Below are positions 52,668 to 60,540 of a stretch of 64,000 nucleotides of DNA, in pieces. This stretch comes from Azophilus sp965221755 (GTDB taxonomy: Bacteria > Pseudomonadota > Gammaproteobacteria > Pseudomonadales > Azotimanducaceae). Below the pieces are notes generated by a model. That model worked only from the letters and a program-made list of their open reading frames with translations, made no database searches and had not been told where the DNA came from. The stretch lies in assembly GCA_965221755.1 (NCBI GenBank), contig OZ244921.1:3224001-3288000 (forward strand), written 5' to 3'. The translations under genes were made by a program, and so were the position numbers. Every line of letters begins with the position of its first letter. Positions within the stretch are counted from its first letter, which is position 1.

Positions 52668-52832
52668 TGGGCAACATATCGGAATCCTGCCTGTCCGAAG
52701 GACGCGGAGCTTCGCGTTGGCGAAACGCCAACGAACCTTGGCCAAGGTCCAAGGTTCGCATGTGTGCGGGCTCAGAAACATACCGGAATCTGATCCATGC
52801 AACGGGCGCGGAGTTTCGCGCCAGCGAAACTC
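52668..52832 (+). repeat. Two tandem copies of the dispersed composite repeat
   Basis: A degenerate copy (52668-52735: GGGCAACATATCGGAATCCT, then GCGGAGCTTCGCG) is followed by a well-kept one: TGTGCGGGCTCAGAAACATA at 52763-52782, CCGGAATCTGATCCATGCAA, then core GAGTTTCGC...GCGAAACTC at 52811-52832. They fill the gap downstream of the flippase gene. Confidence 0.8.
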
Positions 52833-52867
52833 CATCCGCCTCCCGCCCAATGGGCGGGAGGCGGATG
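52833..52867. terminator. Perfect 16-bp hairpin, possible terminator
   Basis: CATCCGCCTCCCGCCC, loop AAT, then its exact complement. It directly follows a dispersed-repeat core and takes the place of the usual GCGACC/GGTCGC hairpin. There is no T-tract, so a Rho-independent terminator is uncertain. Confidence 0.45.
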
Positions 52868-52922
52868 TTGCAAAACGTCCGCCCAGCGTTAACCTAGGAT
52901 CGCCCTCGGCAAAGCCGCAGCC

Positions 52923-53747
52923 ATGAACCAAAGCCACGTTGAAGCGCTAGTGTCGGATGCCCCTGAAGCGGTGCGCACGCCTGCCGACCTTTGGCCGGTG
53001 CTGCGCCGGGAGGCGCGGGCCAAGGCCAGCGAGGAACCCATTCTCGGCAGCTACTTCCACGCCACCGTGCTCAATCACCACAGCTTCGGCGCGGCGCTGA
53101 GCTTCCGATTGGCCAGCAAGCTCGACAACCCGATGCTGCCCACCATGCTGATTCGCGACGTGATTCAGGAGGCCATTGAAAACGACCCCGGCATCCTGCA
53201 GTCCAGCGCCAATGACATGATGGCCACCTTCCATCGCGATCCCGCCTGCGAGGATCCGCTCACCCCCTTCCTGTTCTTCAAGGGCTTTCACGCGCTGCAA
53301 GCCCATCGCATCGCCCACTGGCTTTGGCGGCAGGGCCGCCGGACTCTGGCCCATTTCCTCCAGAACCAGATCAGCGTCACCTTAGGCGTCGATCTCCATC
53401 CCGCAGCCCGGTTCGGCGCCGGCATCATGCTTGACCACGCCACCGGGTTGGTGGCCGGGGAGACCGCCGTGGTCGGCGACGACGTATCCATCCTGCACGC
53501 CGTCACGCTGGGCGGCACCGGCAAGGAATCCGGCGACCGGCATCCGAAGATCGGCCGCGGCGTGCTGCTGGCCGCCGGCTGCAAGATCATCGGCAACATC
53601 AAGGTGGGCAAAGGCGCCAAGGTGGGCGCCGGCAGCGTCGTCCTCGAGGACGTGCCCGATCACGTGACGGTGGCCGGAATCCCCGCCAAGATCGTTGGTG
53701 AAACCGAAGGCCTGCCCGCCCACGCCATGGATCAGCGGCTTAGCTGA
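52923..53747 (+). CDS. cysE: Serine O-acetyltransferase
   Basis: 274 residues. N-terminal helical domain (DLWPVLRREARAKASEEPIL, FHATVLNHHSFGAAL), then the left-handed beta-helix with GIMLDHATGLVAGETAVVGD, ILHAVTLGGTGKESGDRHPK and GAKVGAGSVVLEDVPDH. It acetylates serine, the first step to cysteine, and matches the longer E. coli-type enzymes. The C-terminal tail, which mediates cysteine feedback and synthase binding, ends MDQRLS. Start ATG 52923. Confidence 0.94.
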   Translation: MNQSHVEALVSDAPEAVRTPADLWPVLRREARAKASEEPILGSYFHATVLNHHSFGAALSFRLASKLDNPMLPTMLIRDVIQEAIENDPGILQSSANDMMATFHRDPACEDPLTPFLFFKGFHALQAHRIAHWLWRQGRRTLAHFLQNQISVTLGVDLHPAARFGAGIMLDHATGLVAGETAVVGDDVSILHAVTLGGTGKESGDRHPKIGRGVLLAAGCKIIGNIKVGKGAKVGAGSVVLEDVPDHVTVAGIPAKIVGETEGLPAHAMDQRLS

Positions 53748-53989
53748 CGTTGCCGCCAAGCCAACCGCAGCGCTTGCTCCATGGCAGCGACTTCCGCATC
53801 CCTGAGCACGGCGAATTTGTGAGCGAGGACATGTCGCTGGCAATTTCCTTAACGTGCGGGAATTCCGCTCAACATATCCCAAATTGCGAAAAAACAGGTT
53901 AAGACGTGGTGAGCCCCGCGGAAGTCATGGCTCCGCCCAGCACCGTGGATCAGGAGCCTGCGCCGACGGGCTTGGGGCCTGCCGCCGGC
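53748..53989. other. Intergenic region, possible small remnant
   Basis: 242 bp. On the minus strand a short frame (HVLAHKFAVLRDAEVAAMEQ then ALRLAWRQRQLS, stop near 53742-53754) looks protein-like but has no start and no family I know. The remainder has no recognisable element. Confidence 0.3.
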
Positions 53990-54622
53990 TCAGGCAAGCC
54001 GCTCCTTGGCGCGTTGAATGAACCGCCCCATGACTTCCGGGGTTTGGGCGCCCGGCAGGGTGAATCGGCCGGCCAGAAGATAGCTGGGAACGCCTGAGAC
54101 GCCCAACTCCACAGCGCGTTCGAGTTGCTCCCGAACCCGGTCCGCGCCGGCATCGCCGTCGAGATGTTGAGCGGCTTGGGCGCCATCGATGCCGGACCGC
54201 TCCGCCGCTTCGATGAGCGTCGCCTTTTGGCTGATGTCCCTGCCGGCCCGAAAATAGGCGTCGAACAACGCTTCGGCCAGTTGATGCTGCGCGCCCTCAT
54301 CCCACGCCAGCTCCATGAGGCGGTGGGCTTGAAAGGTGTTCGGCAACCGCTCAATGGCGGCGAAATCGAAGGTCAGGCCGGCATCCTCCGCCTCGGCGGC
54401 CAAGCGTTGCGGAACGCGGCCCGGATCGGCGTCCTCGCCGTACCGGCTGCGCAGGCGTTCGGCTCGGTCAACGCCCCTGGCGGGCAGTCCGGGGCGCAGC
54501 TGGTAAGGCCGCCAGCGCAGGCTCACCCCATCGCCAACCGGCGTCCTCAGCACCGCATCGAGCCGCCGCTTGCCGATGTAGCACCAAGGGCAGACCACAT
54601 CGGAAAAAACCTCAATTTCCAT
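53990..54622 (-). CDS. DsbA-family oxidoreductase (FrnE-like)
   Basis: 210 residues from ATG 54622, eight bases after GGAGGTGG. FSDVVCPWCYIGKRRLD carries the CPWC active site in a thioredoxin fold with a helical insert; NTFQAHRLMELAWDEG, LFDAYFRAGRDIS and GVSGVPSYLLAGRFTLPGAQ are typical of the FrnE/HCCA-isomerase-like group. There is no signal peptide, so it acts in the cytoplasm, perhaps in thiol redox or polyketide chemistry. An upstream ATG at 54637 is possible. Confidence 0.87.
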   Translation of the reverse strand: MEIEVFSDVVCPWCYIGKRRLDAVLRTPVGDGVSLRWRPYQLRPGLPARGVDRAERLRSRYGEDADPGRVPQRLAAEAEDAGLTFDFAAIERLPNTFQAHRLMELAWDEGAQHQLAEALFDAYFRAGRDISQKATLIEAAERSGIDGAQAAQHLDGDAGADRVREQLERAVELGVSGVPSYLLAGRFTLPGAQTPEVMGRFIQRAKERLA

Positions 54623-54662
54623 GCGCGCCACCTCCATTTCGCAGGCAATCCCGGCGCGGATG

Positions 54663-54775
54663 GGATATTTGCGGGCTCGAAATTTCGGAACCTGGCCCAC
54701 GCAAGGGGCGCGGAGCTTGGCGCCGGCGAAGCCGCACCGAACCGCAGGTTCGCCGCCGCCGTCAGGTCGCGCGGG
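54663..54775 (+). repeat. Degenerate copy of the dispersed composite repeat
   Basis: TTTGCGGGCTCGAAATTTCG, GAACCTGGCCCACGCAAGGG, GCGGAGCTTGGCGCCGGCGA and CCGTCAGGTCGCGCGGG in the usual order. It lies between the divergent DsbA-like and membrane-protein genes and extends toward both promoters. Confidence 0.65.
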
Positions 54776-54836
54776 ATATCCCATTCCGCTGCCCGATTAT
54801 ATAGACTCGCCGGAACGAATCCGGCGGAATCCAAGC

Positions 54837-55283
54837 GTGAACCAGCCCGCATCGCCCCCGCGGCTCTACACCGTCAACGGCATGATGGTCGGCGCCGCCC
54901 TTGGCTCCTTGGTGGCGCCCATCTACATGGCGGCGCACAATTATGCGGCGCTCGGCAAACCCGAACTCGCCAAGCGCATCGTGCGGTCGGGCTTGATTGT
55001 TTACGGCGCCATCCTTGCCGCCAGCCTGCTGCTTCCCCAGACCATGGCTTGGGCGCCGCTGTTCATCGTGGCGCAGGTTGCCATCGCCGGATTCCTCGGC
55101 AATCGCCTGCAAGGCCCCGCCATCGACTACCACCAACGCAACGGCGGCGCGGCGCATGGCCTCGGGCAAGCGGTTCTGGTCGCCCTGCTCGCCGGCCTCG
55201 CCCTGATGCTCATTCTGCTGGTGATTGCGCTGCCCTTTTCCTTAACCATGCAGGGCTTGGAGGGTGTGCGGCCCGCCCCCTGA
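54837..55283 (+). CDS. Small integral membrane protein, unknown function
   Basis: 148 residues from GTG 54837, with GGCGGAA upstream. Four hydrophobic segments: GMMVGAALGSLVAPIYMAAH, GLIVYGAILAASLLLP, PLFIVAQVAIAGFLG and VLVALLAGLALMLILLVIAL, with a polar YHQRNGG loop between the third and fourth. It resembles short uncharacterised bacterial membrane proteins with no assigned role. It stands between two repeat copies. Confidence 0.65.
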   Translation: MNQPASPPRLYTVNGMMVGAALGSLVAPIYMAAHNYAALGKPELAKRIVRSGLIVYGAILAASLLLPQTMAWAPLFIVAQVAIAGFLGNRLQGPAIDYHQRNGGAAHGLGQAVLVALLAGLALMLILLVIALPFSLTMQGLEGVRPAP

Positions 55284-55369
55284 CCCTGCCCAAGCCAAGC
55301 GGGCGACGCCAATGCAGCCGGCGGCGCAGGGAATGCGCTGCCTTGAGAGCCGATCGTTGGCGATGGCGA

Positions 55370-55512
55370 AACCGCCGTCGTCAGGTCGCGCGGGCTTGCA
55401 TCATGGGCCTCACGGGCTATGCGGGTTCAGAAACATACCGGAATCTGATCTAAGCGACGAGCGCGGAGTTTCGCGCCAGCGAAACTCCATCCGCGACCGT
55501 CAGGTCGCGCGG
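55370..55512 (+). repeat. Dispersed composite repeat, well-preserved copy
   Basis: GTCAGGTCGCGCGGGCTTGC at about 55380, then GCGGGTTCAGAAACATACCG at 55421-55440, GAATCTGATC, core GAGTTTCGC...GCGAAACTC at 55466-55487 and GCGACC-GTCA-GGTCGC at 55493-55508. Same module order as 52763-52832. Confidence 0.8.
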
Positions 55513-55573
55513 GCTTGCCATCCCGTCTTACGACCTGTATGACGTTCTTGTGTTGAGGACGGCAACCGGCCGT

Positions 55574-57121
55574 TCACGCGCTTTCCACGTCAAACGCCGC
55601 CACATTGCGGGATGCGCTGCTGAACTCGACGGCAACCAAGTGGATGGGCGCGCCCAGGCCCCGGTATTTGTCGGCGTAGCGCCGGCTCTTCAATTGGGCC
55701 ATGGCCGCCCCTGCCGGAGCCGATTCGACCACCTTGAACTCAAACAGGTAGATGCGGTCGTTGAAGCGCAGCGCCATGTCCAACCGGGCATGGCTGGTGC
55801 TGTCCTCAACCGTCACGTCGAGTCCCAATCCGGCAAAGTAGGAATAGAACACGCTGGCATAAAAGCCTTCGTAGCGGGCGATGCGATTGTTCGTGTACCA
55901 CTGGTGGGGAATGCTCGCGAAGAAAGCCTGGAACAGCTCGCGAAGCCCCTCGAAGTCATTGGCCAGCAGCAGGTCGTACAGACGGGCGCTGCGAGCGGCG
56001 CGCCCTGAGGCGTCGCCGGTCATGCGGTTCAAAAGGCTGCGGTTGAGGCTTTGGCGCACCTCGCGATTCGGATATGCCAACCGGTAGAACATCTCGCCGC
56101 CGCGCGGCTCGGCCCGGATGATGGTCAGGTAGCCCGCCTGGAAGAGCAGCGCTTCGCTCGGCATGTCGTCCACGTCAAAGGTGGACAGCAGCTCGGCGCT
56201 GCCCACCATGTCCTCCAGTGCGATAGTGCTGATGCGGCGCTCAAAAAGCCGGTCAACCAGAAAGGCGGGCGTTGCCGTCTCGAACCAATGGGCGGCGAAC
56301 TCTCCGGTTCGGAAAAGCAGCAGAATGTCGTAGGGGTTGTAAACCCGATCCTCGCCCAACCAACCGTAGCCGTTGTACCAGTCGCGGATCCGAAGGCGGT
56401 CGAAGCCCGCCAGTTCAGGGGCGAAAACGCGATCGACGTCGGCGTCGGTATAGCCGCAAATGGCTGAGTAGGCCGGCTCCATGGTGATGTCGGTGAGATT
56501 GTTGACCGCCGAGAACAGGCTCACCTTCGAGAACTTGCTGACCCCGGTGATGAAGCTGAACCGGATGTGCGCATCGCTGTCCTTCACGACAGCGTAGAGG
56601 CCGCGCAGGAAATCGCGGTTGGCGCATGCGACTTCTGGGGTTTCCAAGGCGTCCAGAATCGGCTTGTCGTACTCGTCGATGAGCAGGGCGGCCCGCTGGC
56701 CGGTCCTGCGGTGCAGCGTCTCAATCAGGTGGCGCAAACGCGCCGCAGCGCCGACATGGCGAGCGGCAATGCCGGCCTGGGCCTCCATGTCCGTCAAGCG
56801 GTCCGCGATCTCCGCGCGCAGGTCGCCGGGCGCTTGGAAGTGACCGCTGGCAAAGCTTAAGCGCAGCACTGGGTGGGCCACCGACCAATCCCACCGGTCA
56901 TGGATGAACAGTCCTTCAAAGAGCGGCTTGTTGCCCTCCAGCAACTCCTTGCAGACATCCAGAAACAGGCTCTTGCCGAACCGCCTGGGGCGGGACAGGA
57001 AGTAGTGCTTGCCTTCCTTGAGCAGCCGCCAAAGATAGGCGGTTTTGTCAACGTAGTAGCAATTCTCCTGCCGAACCTCGCGGAAGGTCTGGATGCCGAT
57101 GGGCAACTTCCTTTTGGCCAA
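55574..57121 (-). CDS. AAA-ATPase-like protein with C-terminal PD-(D/E)XK nuclease domain
   Basis: 515 residues if TTG 57121 is the start; upstream codons run through a repeat copy and are unlikely. KLPIGIQTFREVRQENCYYV and DKTAYLWRLLKEGKHYFLSR open the family, with Walker A-like RPRRFGKSLFLD and Walker B ALLIDEYDKPI. The C-terminal domain has LDMALRFNDRIYLFEFKVVE (acid-EFK nuclease motif) and LKSRRYADKYRG. This large family is expanded in many bacteria and is poorly understood, often suspected to be selfish or defensive. Confidence 0.83.
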   Translation of the reverse strand: MAKRKLPIGIQTFREVRQENCYYVDKTAYLWRLLKEGKHYFLSRPRRFGKSLFLDVCKELLEGNKPLFEGLFIHDRWDWSVAHPVLRLSFASGHFQAPGDLRAEIADRLTDMEAQAGIAARHVGAAARLRHLIETLHRRTGQRAALLIDEYDKPILDALETPEVACANRDFLRGLYAVVKDSDAHIRFSFITGVSKFSKVSLFSAVNNLTDITMEPAYSAICGYTDADVDRVFAPELAGFDRLRIRDWYNGYGWLGEDRVYNPYDILLLFRTGEFAAHWFETATPAFLVDRLFERRISTIALEDMVGSAELLSTFDVDDMPSEALLFQAGYLTIIRAEPRGGEMFYRLAYPNREVRQSLNRSLLNRMTGDASGRAARSARLYDLLLANDFEGLRELFQAFFASIPHQWYTNNRIARYEGFYASVFYSYFAGLGLDVTVEDSTSHARLDMALRFNDRIYLFEFKVVESAPAGAAMAQLKSRRYADKYRGLGAPIHLVAVEFSSASRNVAAFDVESA

Positions 57122-57183
57122 CTTGATCGATCTTGCCAGCGAATCGGTGGCATCATGGCGCACAGCCCGCTGCACATCAAGGC

Positions 57184-57245
57184 GCGACCTGACGGTCGCG
57201 CCTCGTCGCTCGGGCCAGGTTCGTTGTGTTTCGGAACCCACACAG
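57184..57245 (-). repeat. Partial copy of the dispersed repeat at the ATPase 5' side
   Basis: Hairpin GCGACC-TGAC-GGTCGC at 57184-57199, then the inverse of a GAAACACAACGAACC-like module to 57245. It overlaps the region where the ATPase start should lie and abuts the LLM C-terminal fragment. Confidence 0.55.
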
Positions 57246-57477
57246 CAGCTTGGAGTTGTTCGCCGAGGCGGTCATGCCCGAATTCCAAGGACGCCATGAT
57301 GAGCACGAGGCTTGGAAGGCGGCCGTGCTCAACGGCGAGATCGTCCTGGAGGACATCGACACTGATCCGTTCGACTTCACCGCCCGCCAAGCGCCAACGC
57401 AAAAGCCATTCAAGGACCGGCGCAACATGGTGGCGGGCGTGGTGGGCCGGCCGGACTCGACCGCGATCAGCGCTTAG
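57220..57477 (+). pseudogene. Luciferase-like monooxygenase C-terminal fragment
   Basis: The frame SSLELFAEAVMPEFQGRHDE then HEAWKAAVLNGEIVLEDIDT matches the C-terminal end of LLM-class flavin oxidoreductases. No N-terminal 300 codons exist upstream, where a repeat copy lies. It is a remnant unless translated as an 83-residue peptide from ATG 57226. Confidence 0.55.
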
Positions 57478-57648
57478 CGCCCCGGCCCGAGGGCGTCCGC
57501 CCTCGATGGGGCCTTGGGTTGAGCCTGCTCCGGTCGTGGCTCCGGGTGAAGGCGACCCGTCCTCGATTGGGAGCCGGCGGTTCGGCCCGAGGGCAAGACG
57601 TCCTCGGCCCCAAGCGCCCCGCCCTTGACTTTGAACCTCTACTTTGAA
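57478..57648. other. GC-rich non-coding gap with short palindromes
   Basis: 171 bp with GCCCGAGGGCGTCCGCCCTC-type hairpins and a second near-copy (GCCCGAGGGCAAGACGTCCT). Similar material occurs at about 21783. No gene is seen. Confidence 0.4.
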
Positions 57649-58734
57649 TTAAGCGTCGAAGAGAATGACGCTGCGGGCCACCTCGCCGGTTTCCAAGGCC
57701 AGCAGGGCATCGTTCACGTCGCTGAGCTTGATGCGGCTGGACACCATGTCGTCCAGATGCAGCTTGCCCTGCAGGTAAAAGTCAACGAAGCGCGGCATGT
57801 CCACCCGAAAGCGGTTCGACCCCATGAAGGAGCCTTGGATCTTCTTCTCAAACAGGAAGTCCACGCCGTGCAGGGACACCATGCCGCCCGGCGGAATCAT
57901 GCCGATCACGGTGGCGGTGCCGCCATGCTTGAGCATCTGGAAAGCCTGCTCGGCGGTCACCTTCAGGCCGATGGCCTCGAAGGCGTGATGGACGCCGCCG
58001 GAGGTCATGGCCACGACCGTTCCCACCGGGTCGTCCTCCTTGGCGTTGACCGCGTCGGTGGCGCCGAACTTGCGGGCCAGCTCCAGCTTTGAGGGCACGG
58101 TGTCCACCGCGATGATGCGGCCCGCCCCGGCGATGGCCGCGCCGTTGATGCACGACAGCCCGATGCCGCCGCAGCCGATCACCGCCACCGTCTCGCCGGG
58201 CCGCACCTTGGCCGTGTGAATCACCGCGCCCACGCCGGTGGTCACGCCGCAGCCGATCAAGGCGGCGCGGTCGAGCGGCATGTCATCGCGAATCTTGGCC
58301 AGCGCATGCTCGTGGACCAGCATGCACTCGGCAAAGGAACCCAGATTGGCGAACTGCCCGAGGGCCGTGCCGCCTTGGCTGATGCGCGGCTCCTCCTCCT
58401 TGCGGCGCCGGGTCTCCGGCTCCTCGCAGAGGTTCATGCGCCCCGTGAGGCAGTGTTCGCAGTGGCCGCAGAACACCGACAGACAAGTGATGACGTGATC
58501 CCCCGGCGCAACGTAGCGGACGTCGGCGCCGACCGCCTCCACCACCCCGGCGCTTTCGTGGCCGAGCACCATGGGAGTGACGCCCGGATAGGTGCCGTTG
58601 AAGAAGTGCATGTCGCTGTGGCAGACGCCAGCCGCCGCCGTGCGCACCAAAACCTCCCGGGGGCCGGGTTTGGAGACCTCGATTTCCTCGATCTCCATCG
58701 GCACGTTCACTTCGCGAAACACCGCTGCCTTCAT
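57649..58734 (-). CDS. Zinc-dependent alcohol dehydrogenase
   Basis: 361 residues from ATG 58734. GVCHSDMHFFNG and GHESAGVVEAVG give the catalytic zinc site; CGHCEHCLTGRMNLC is the structural zinc lobe, followed by the unusual basic stretch RRRKEEEPR. The Rossmann motif is VIGCGGIGLSCINGA. The GxGxxG and D-after-beta-2 pattern (IIAVDTV) favour NAD. Class III-like length; it could oxidise an alcohol or S-hydroxymethyl adduct. It is divergent from the LLM gene. Confidence 0.9.
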   Translation of the reverse strand: MKAAVFREVNVPMEIEEIEVSKPGPREVLVRTAAAGVCHSDMHFFNGTYPGVTPMVLGHESAGVVEAVGADVRYVAPGDHVITCLSVFCGHCEHCLTGRMNLCEEPETRRRKEEEPRISQGGTALGQFANLGSFAECMLVHEHALAKIRDDMPLDRAALIGCGVTTGVGAVIHTAKVRPGETVAVIGCGGIGLSCINGAAIAGAGRIIAVDTVPSKLELARKFGATDAVNAKEDDPVGTVVAMTSGGVHHAFEAIGLKVTAEQAFQMLKHGGTATVIGMIPPGGMVSLHGVDFLFEKKIQGSFMGSNRFRVDMPRFVDFYLQGKLHLDDMVSSRIKLSDVNDALLALETGEVARSVILFDA

Positions 58735-58880
58735 GGATCGCTTCCCTGTCAGGACAAACAATGCGAGTTTGCCGCACCGGCCTTGGCCCGCGCAAGTGCT
58801 GGTTGCCAACACGGGCGGCACACACTGCTTGCGCCCAAGTCGCAGAGAAGCAACCATCAACCTGACAGCGGGAGAGACGC

Positions 58881-59702
58881 ATGTCTGAGGGCAATATCAG
58901 GCTCGGCATACAGATTCGGACCCAGGGTCCGCAATCGGATGCCGCCATCATGGTGGCTTGCGCGGAAGCCGCGGAACGGGCCGGGCTGGACGAAATCGTG
59001 GTGGTGGACCACATCGCCATCCCGCCGGATGACATCGAAGGTTCCGGCGGCCGCTACCTAGACCCCTTGGGCGCACTGCTGTTCCTCGCCGCCAAAACCA
59101 GCCACATTGGCCTTGGCACAGGCGTGCTGGTGCTGCCCTACCGGCCGATTCTGCCCACAGCCAAGGTGATCGCGACGCTACAGGAGTTGTCCGGGTGCCG
59201 TCTGCGCCTCGGCGTGGGAGTCGGTTGGATGCCAGCCGAATTCAACGCCTTGGGCGTCCCGCGCAACCAGAGGGGGCGGTTGTTCAACGAGGGGCTTGAA
59301 TTCCTAAATCGCGCCTTCGCCAGCGACCGGATCACCGAAAACGGCCAGGACTTCATGTTCCTGCCGCGCCCAATGCGTCCGCCTCTGCTCATTGGCGGCA
59401 CGCCCCCATACGCGTTCAACCGAGCGGTGGCCCATGGCGACGGCTGGCTTCCCATGGGCGGACGGCGCCCAGAGAAGTTCGCCGCGGGCAGATACAAGTC
59501 TTTTCATCGATACCGCGCTCCCAGTCCTCCCGCTCACCGCAAACGCCGTTCCGCCAGCGATTGCGCTGCCTCAATGGCGGCGGCAAGGCCGCGGCTGTCG
59601 GCTCTGCCAAAGCCAGCGATGTCGAAAGCGGTGCCGTGGTCCACCGAAGTGCGAACAAAAGGAATGCCCAAGGTGGCGGTGGCGCTGCGGTGGAAGTCGT
59701 GA
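58881..59702 (+). CDS. LLM-class flavin-dependent oxidoreductase, C-terminus altered
   Basis: 273 codons from ATG 58881. The first ~205 follow the F420/FMN luciferase-like family: AGLDEIVVVDHIAI, LFLAAKTSHIGLGTGVLVLP, LRLGVGVGWMPAEFNALGV, PPLLIGGTPPYAFNRAVAHG and WLPMG. After about 59490 homology ends, and the frame runs 169 bp antisense over the pdxA 3' end. About 70 C-terminal residues of a normal member are therefore missing. Activity is doubtful; it may be a truncated gene. Confidence 0.65.
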   Translation: MSEGNIRLGIQIRTQGPQSDAAIMVACAEAAERAGLDEIVVVDHIAIPPDDIEGSGGRYLDPLGALLFLAAKTSHIGLGTGVLVLPYRPILPTAKVIATLQELSGCRLRLGVGVGWMPAEFNALGVPRNQRGRLFNEGLEFLNRAFASDRITENGQDFMFLPRPMRPPLLIGGTPPYAFNRAVAHGDGWLPMGGRRPEKFAAGRYKSFHRYRAPSPPAHRKRRSASDCAASMAAARPRLSALPKPAMSKAVPWSTEVRTKGMPKVAVALRWKS

Positions 59703-60535
59703 ACTTTCACGGCGATGTGGCCCTGGTCGTGGTAAAGGGCCAGCACCGCGTCGAACTCGCCGCCGATGGCCCGGTTGAACACGGAATCCGCCGGGATGGG
59801 GCCAGCGGCATCCAGGCCTTGCCGCCGGGCGTCCTCGACGGCCGGCGCAAGTTCGTCGATCTCCTCCCGGCCCAGCAGCCCCCCTTCCCCGCCGTGGGGA
59901 TTGAGCGCCGCCACCGCGATGCGCGGCCGGCGCAGGCCCCACCGCTCAAGCGACTCGTGGATGAGAGCGAGCTTCTCGCCCACGTTGGCGCGGGTGACGT
60001 AGCGGGCCGCTTCGATCAACGGCTTGTGGGTGGAAAGATGCACGACCTTCAGGCCTGGCGTCATCAGCATCGTCGCAGTGGCGGCCGAACCCGTCAGCCG
60101 CGCCAGAATTTCCTGGTGGCCGATGTCGTTGACGTAGCCGGCGGCGTGAATCGCCTCCTTGTTGATGGGGCAGGTCACCATCGCCGCCAACCGTCCGTCG
60201 AGGCAGAGCGCCGCCGCTGCCTCCACCGCCTGCACGGCATGGTGGCCGCAGGCGGCCTGAACCCGGCCATGCCGAAAGTCCGGTGGCCGGGAAACGCCAA
60301 CGTCGAGAATGCCGGCAACAACGCCGCTGTTGGGCATGTCGTCCGGCGAATCGAACTTTGGGAGGGGCGCGGGCGCCAGATCCGCCGCCGCCGCACCCGC
60401 CGCCAAGGCCCAGTCGCTGCCGATCAGCAGCAGCCGAACCCCGAAGGAGTCCGCTGCCCGCAAGTGTTTGGCCAGCACCTCCGGGCCGATGCCTGCCGGG
60501 TCGCCCATGGTGATGCCGACCAGCGGAAGGGGCAT
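59534..60535 (-). CDS. pdxA: 4-hydroxythreonine-4-phosphate dehydrogenase
   Basis: 333 residues from ATG 60535. GITMGDPAGIGPEVLAKHL, MVTCPINKEAIHAAGY, GHQEILARLTG, ALNPHGGEGGLLGREEIDEL and LYHDQGHIAVKVHDFHR supply the metal-binding His residues and NAD site. It acts in pyridoxal phosphate synthesis. It lies five bases downstream of ribB on the same strand, so two cofactor genes form one operon. Confidence 0.94.
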   Translation of the reverse strand: MPLPLVGITMGDPAGIGPEVLAKHLRAADSFGVRLLLIGSDWALAAGAAAADLAPAPLPKFDSPDDMPNSGVVAGILDVGVSRPPDFRHGRVQAACGHHAVQAVEAAAALCLDGRLAAMVTCPINKEAIHAAGYVNDIGHQEILARLTGSAATATMLMTPGLKVVHLSTHKPLIEAARYVTRANVGEKLALIHESLERWGLRRPRIAVAALNPHGGEGGLLGREEIDELAPAVEDARRQGLDAAGPIPADSVFNRAIGGEFDAVLALYHDQGHIAVKVHDFHRSATATLGIPFVRTSVDHGTAFDIAGFGRADSRGLAAAIEAAQSLAERRLR

Positions 60536-60540
60536 GGGCG

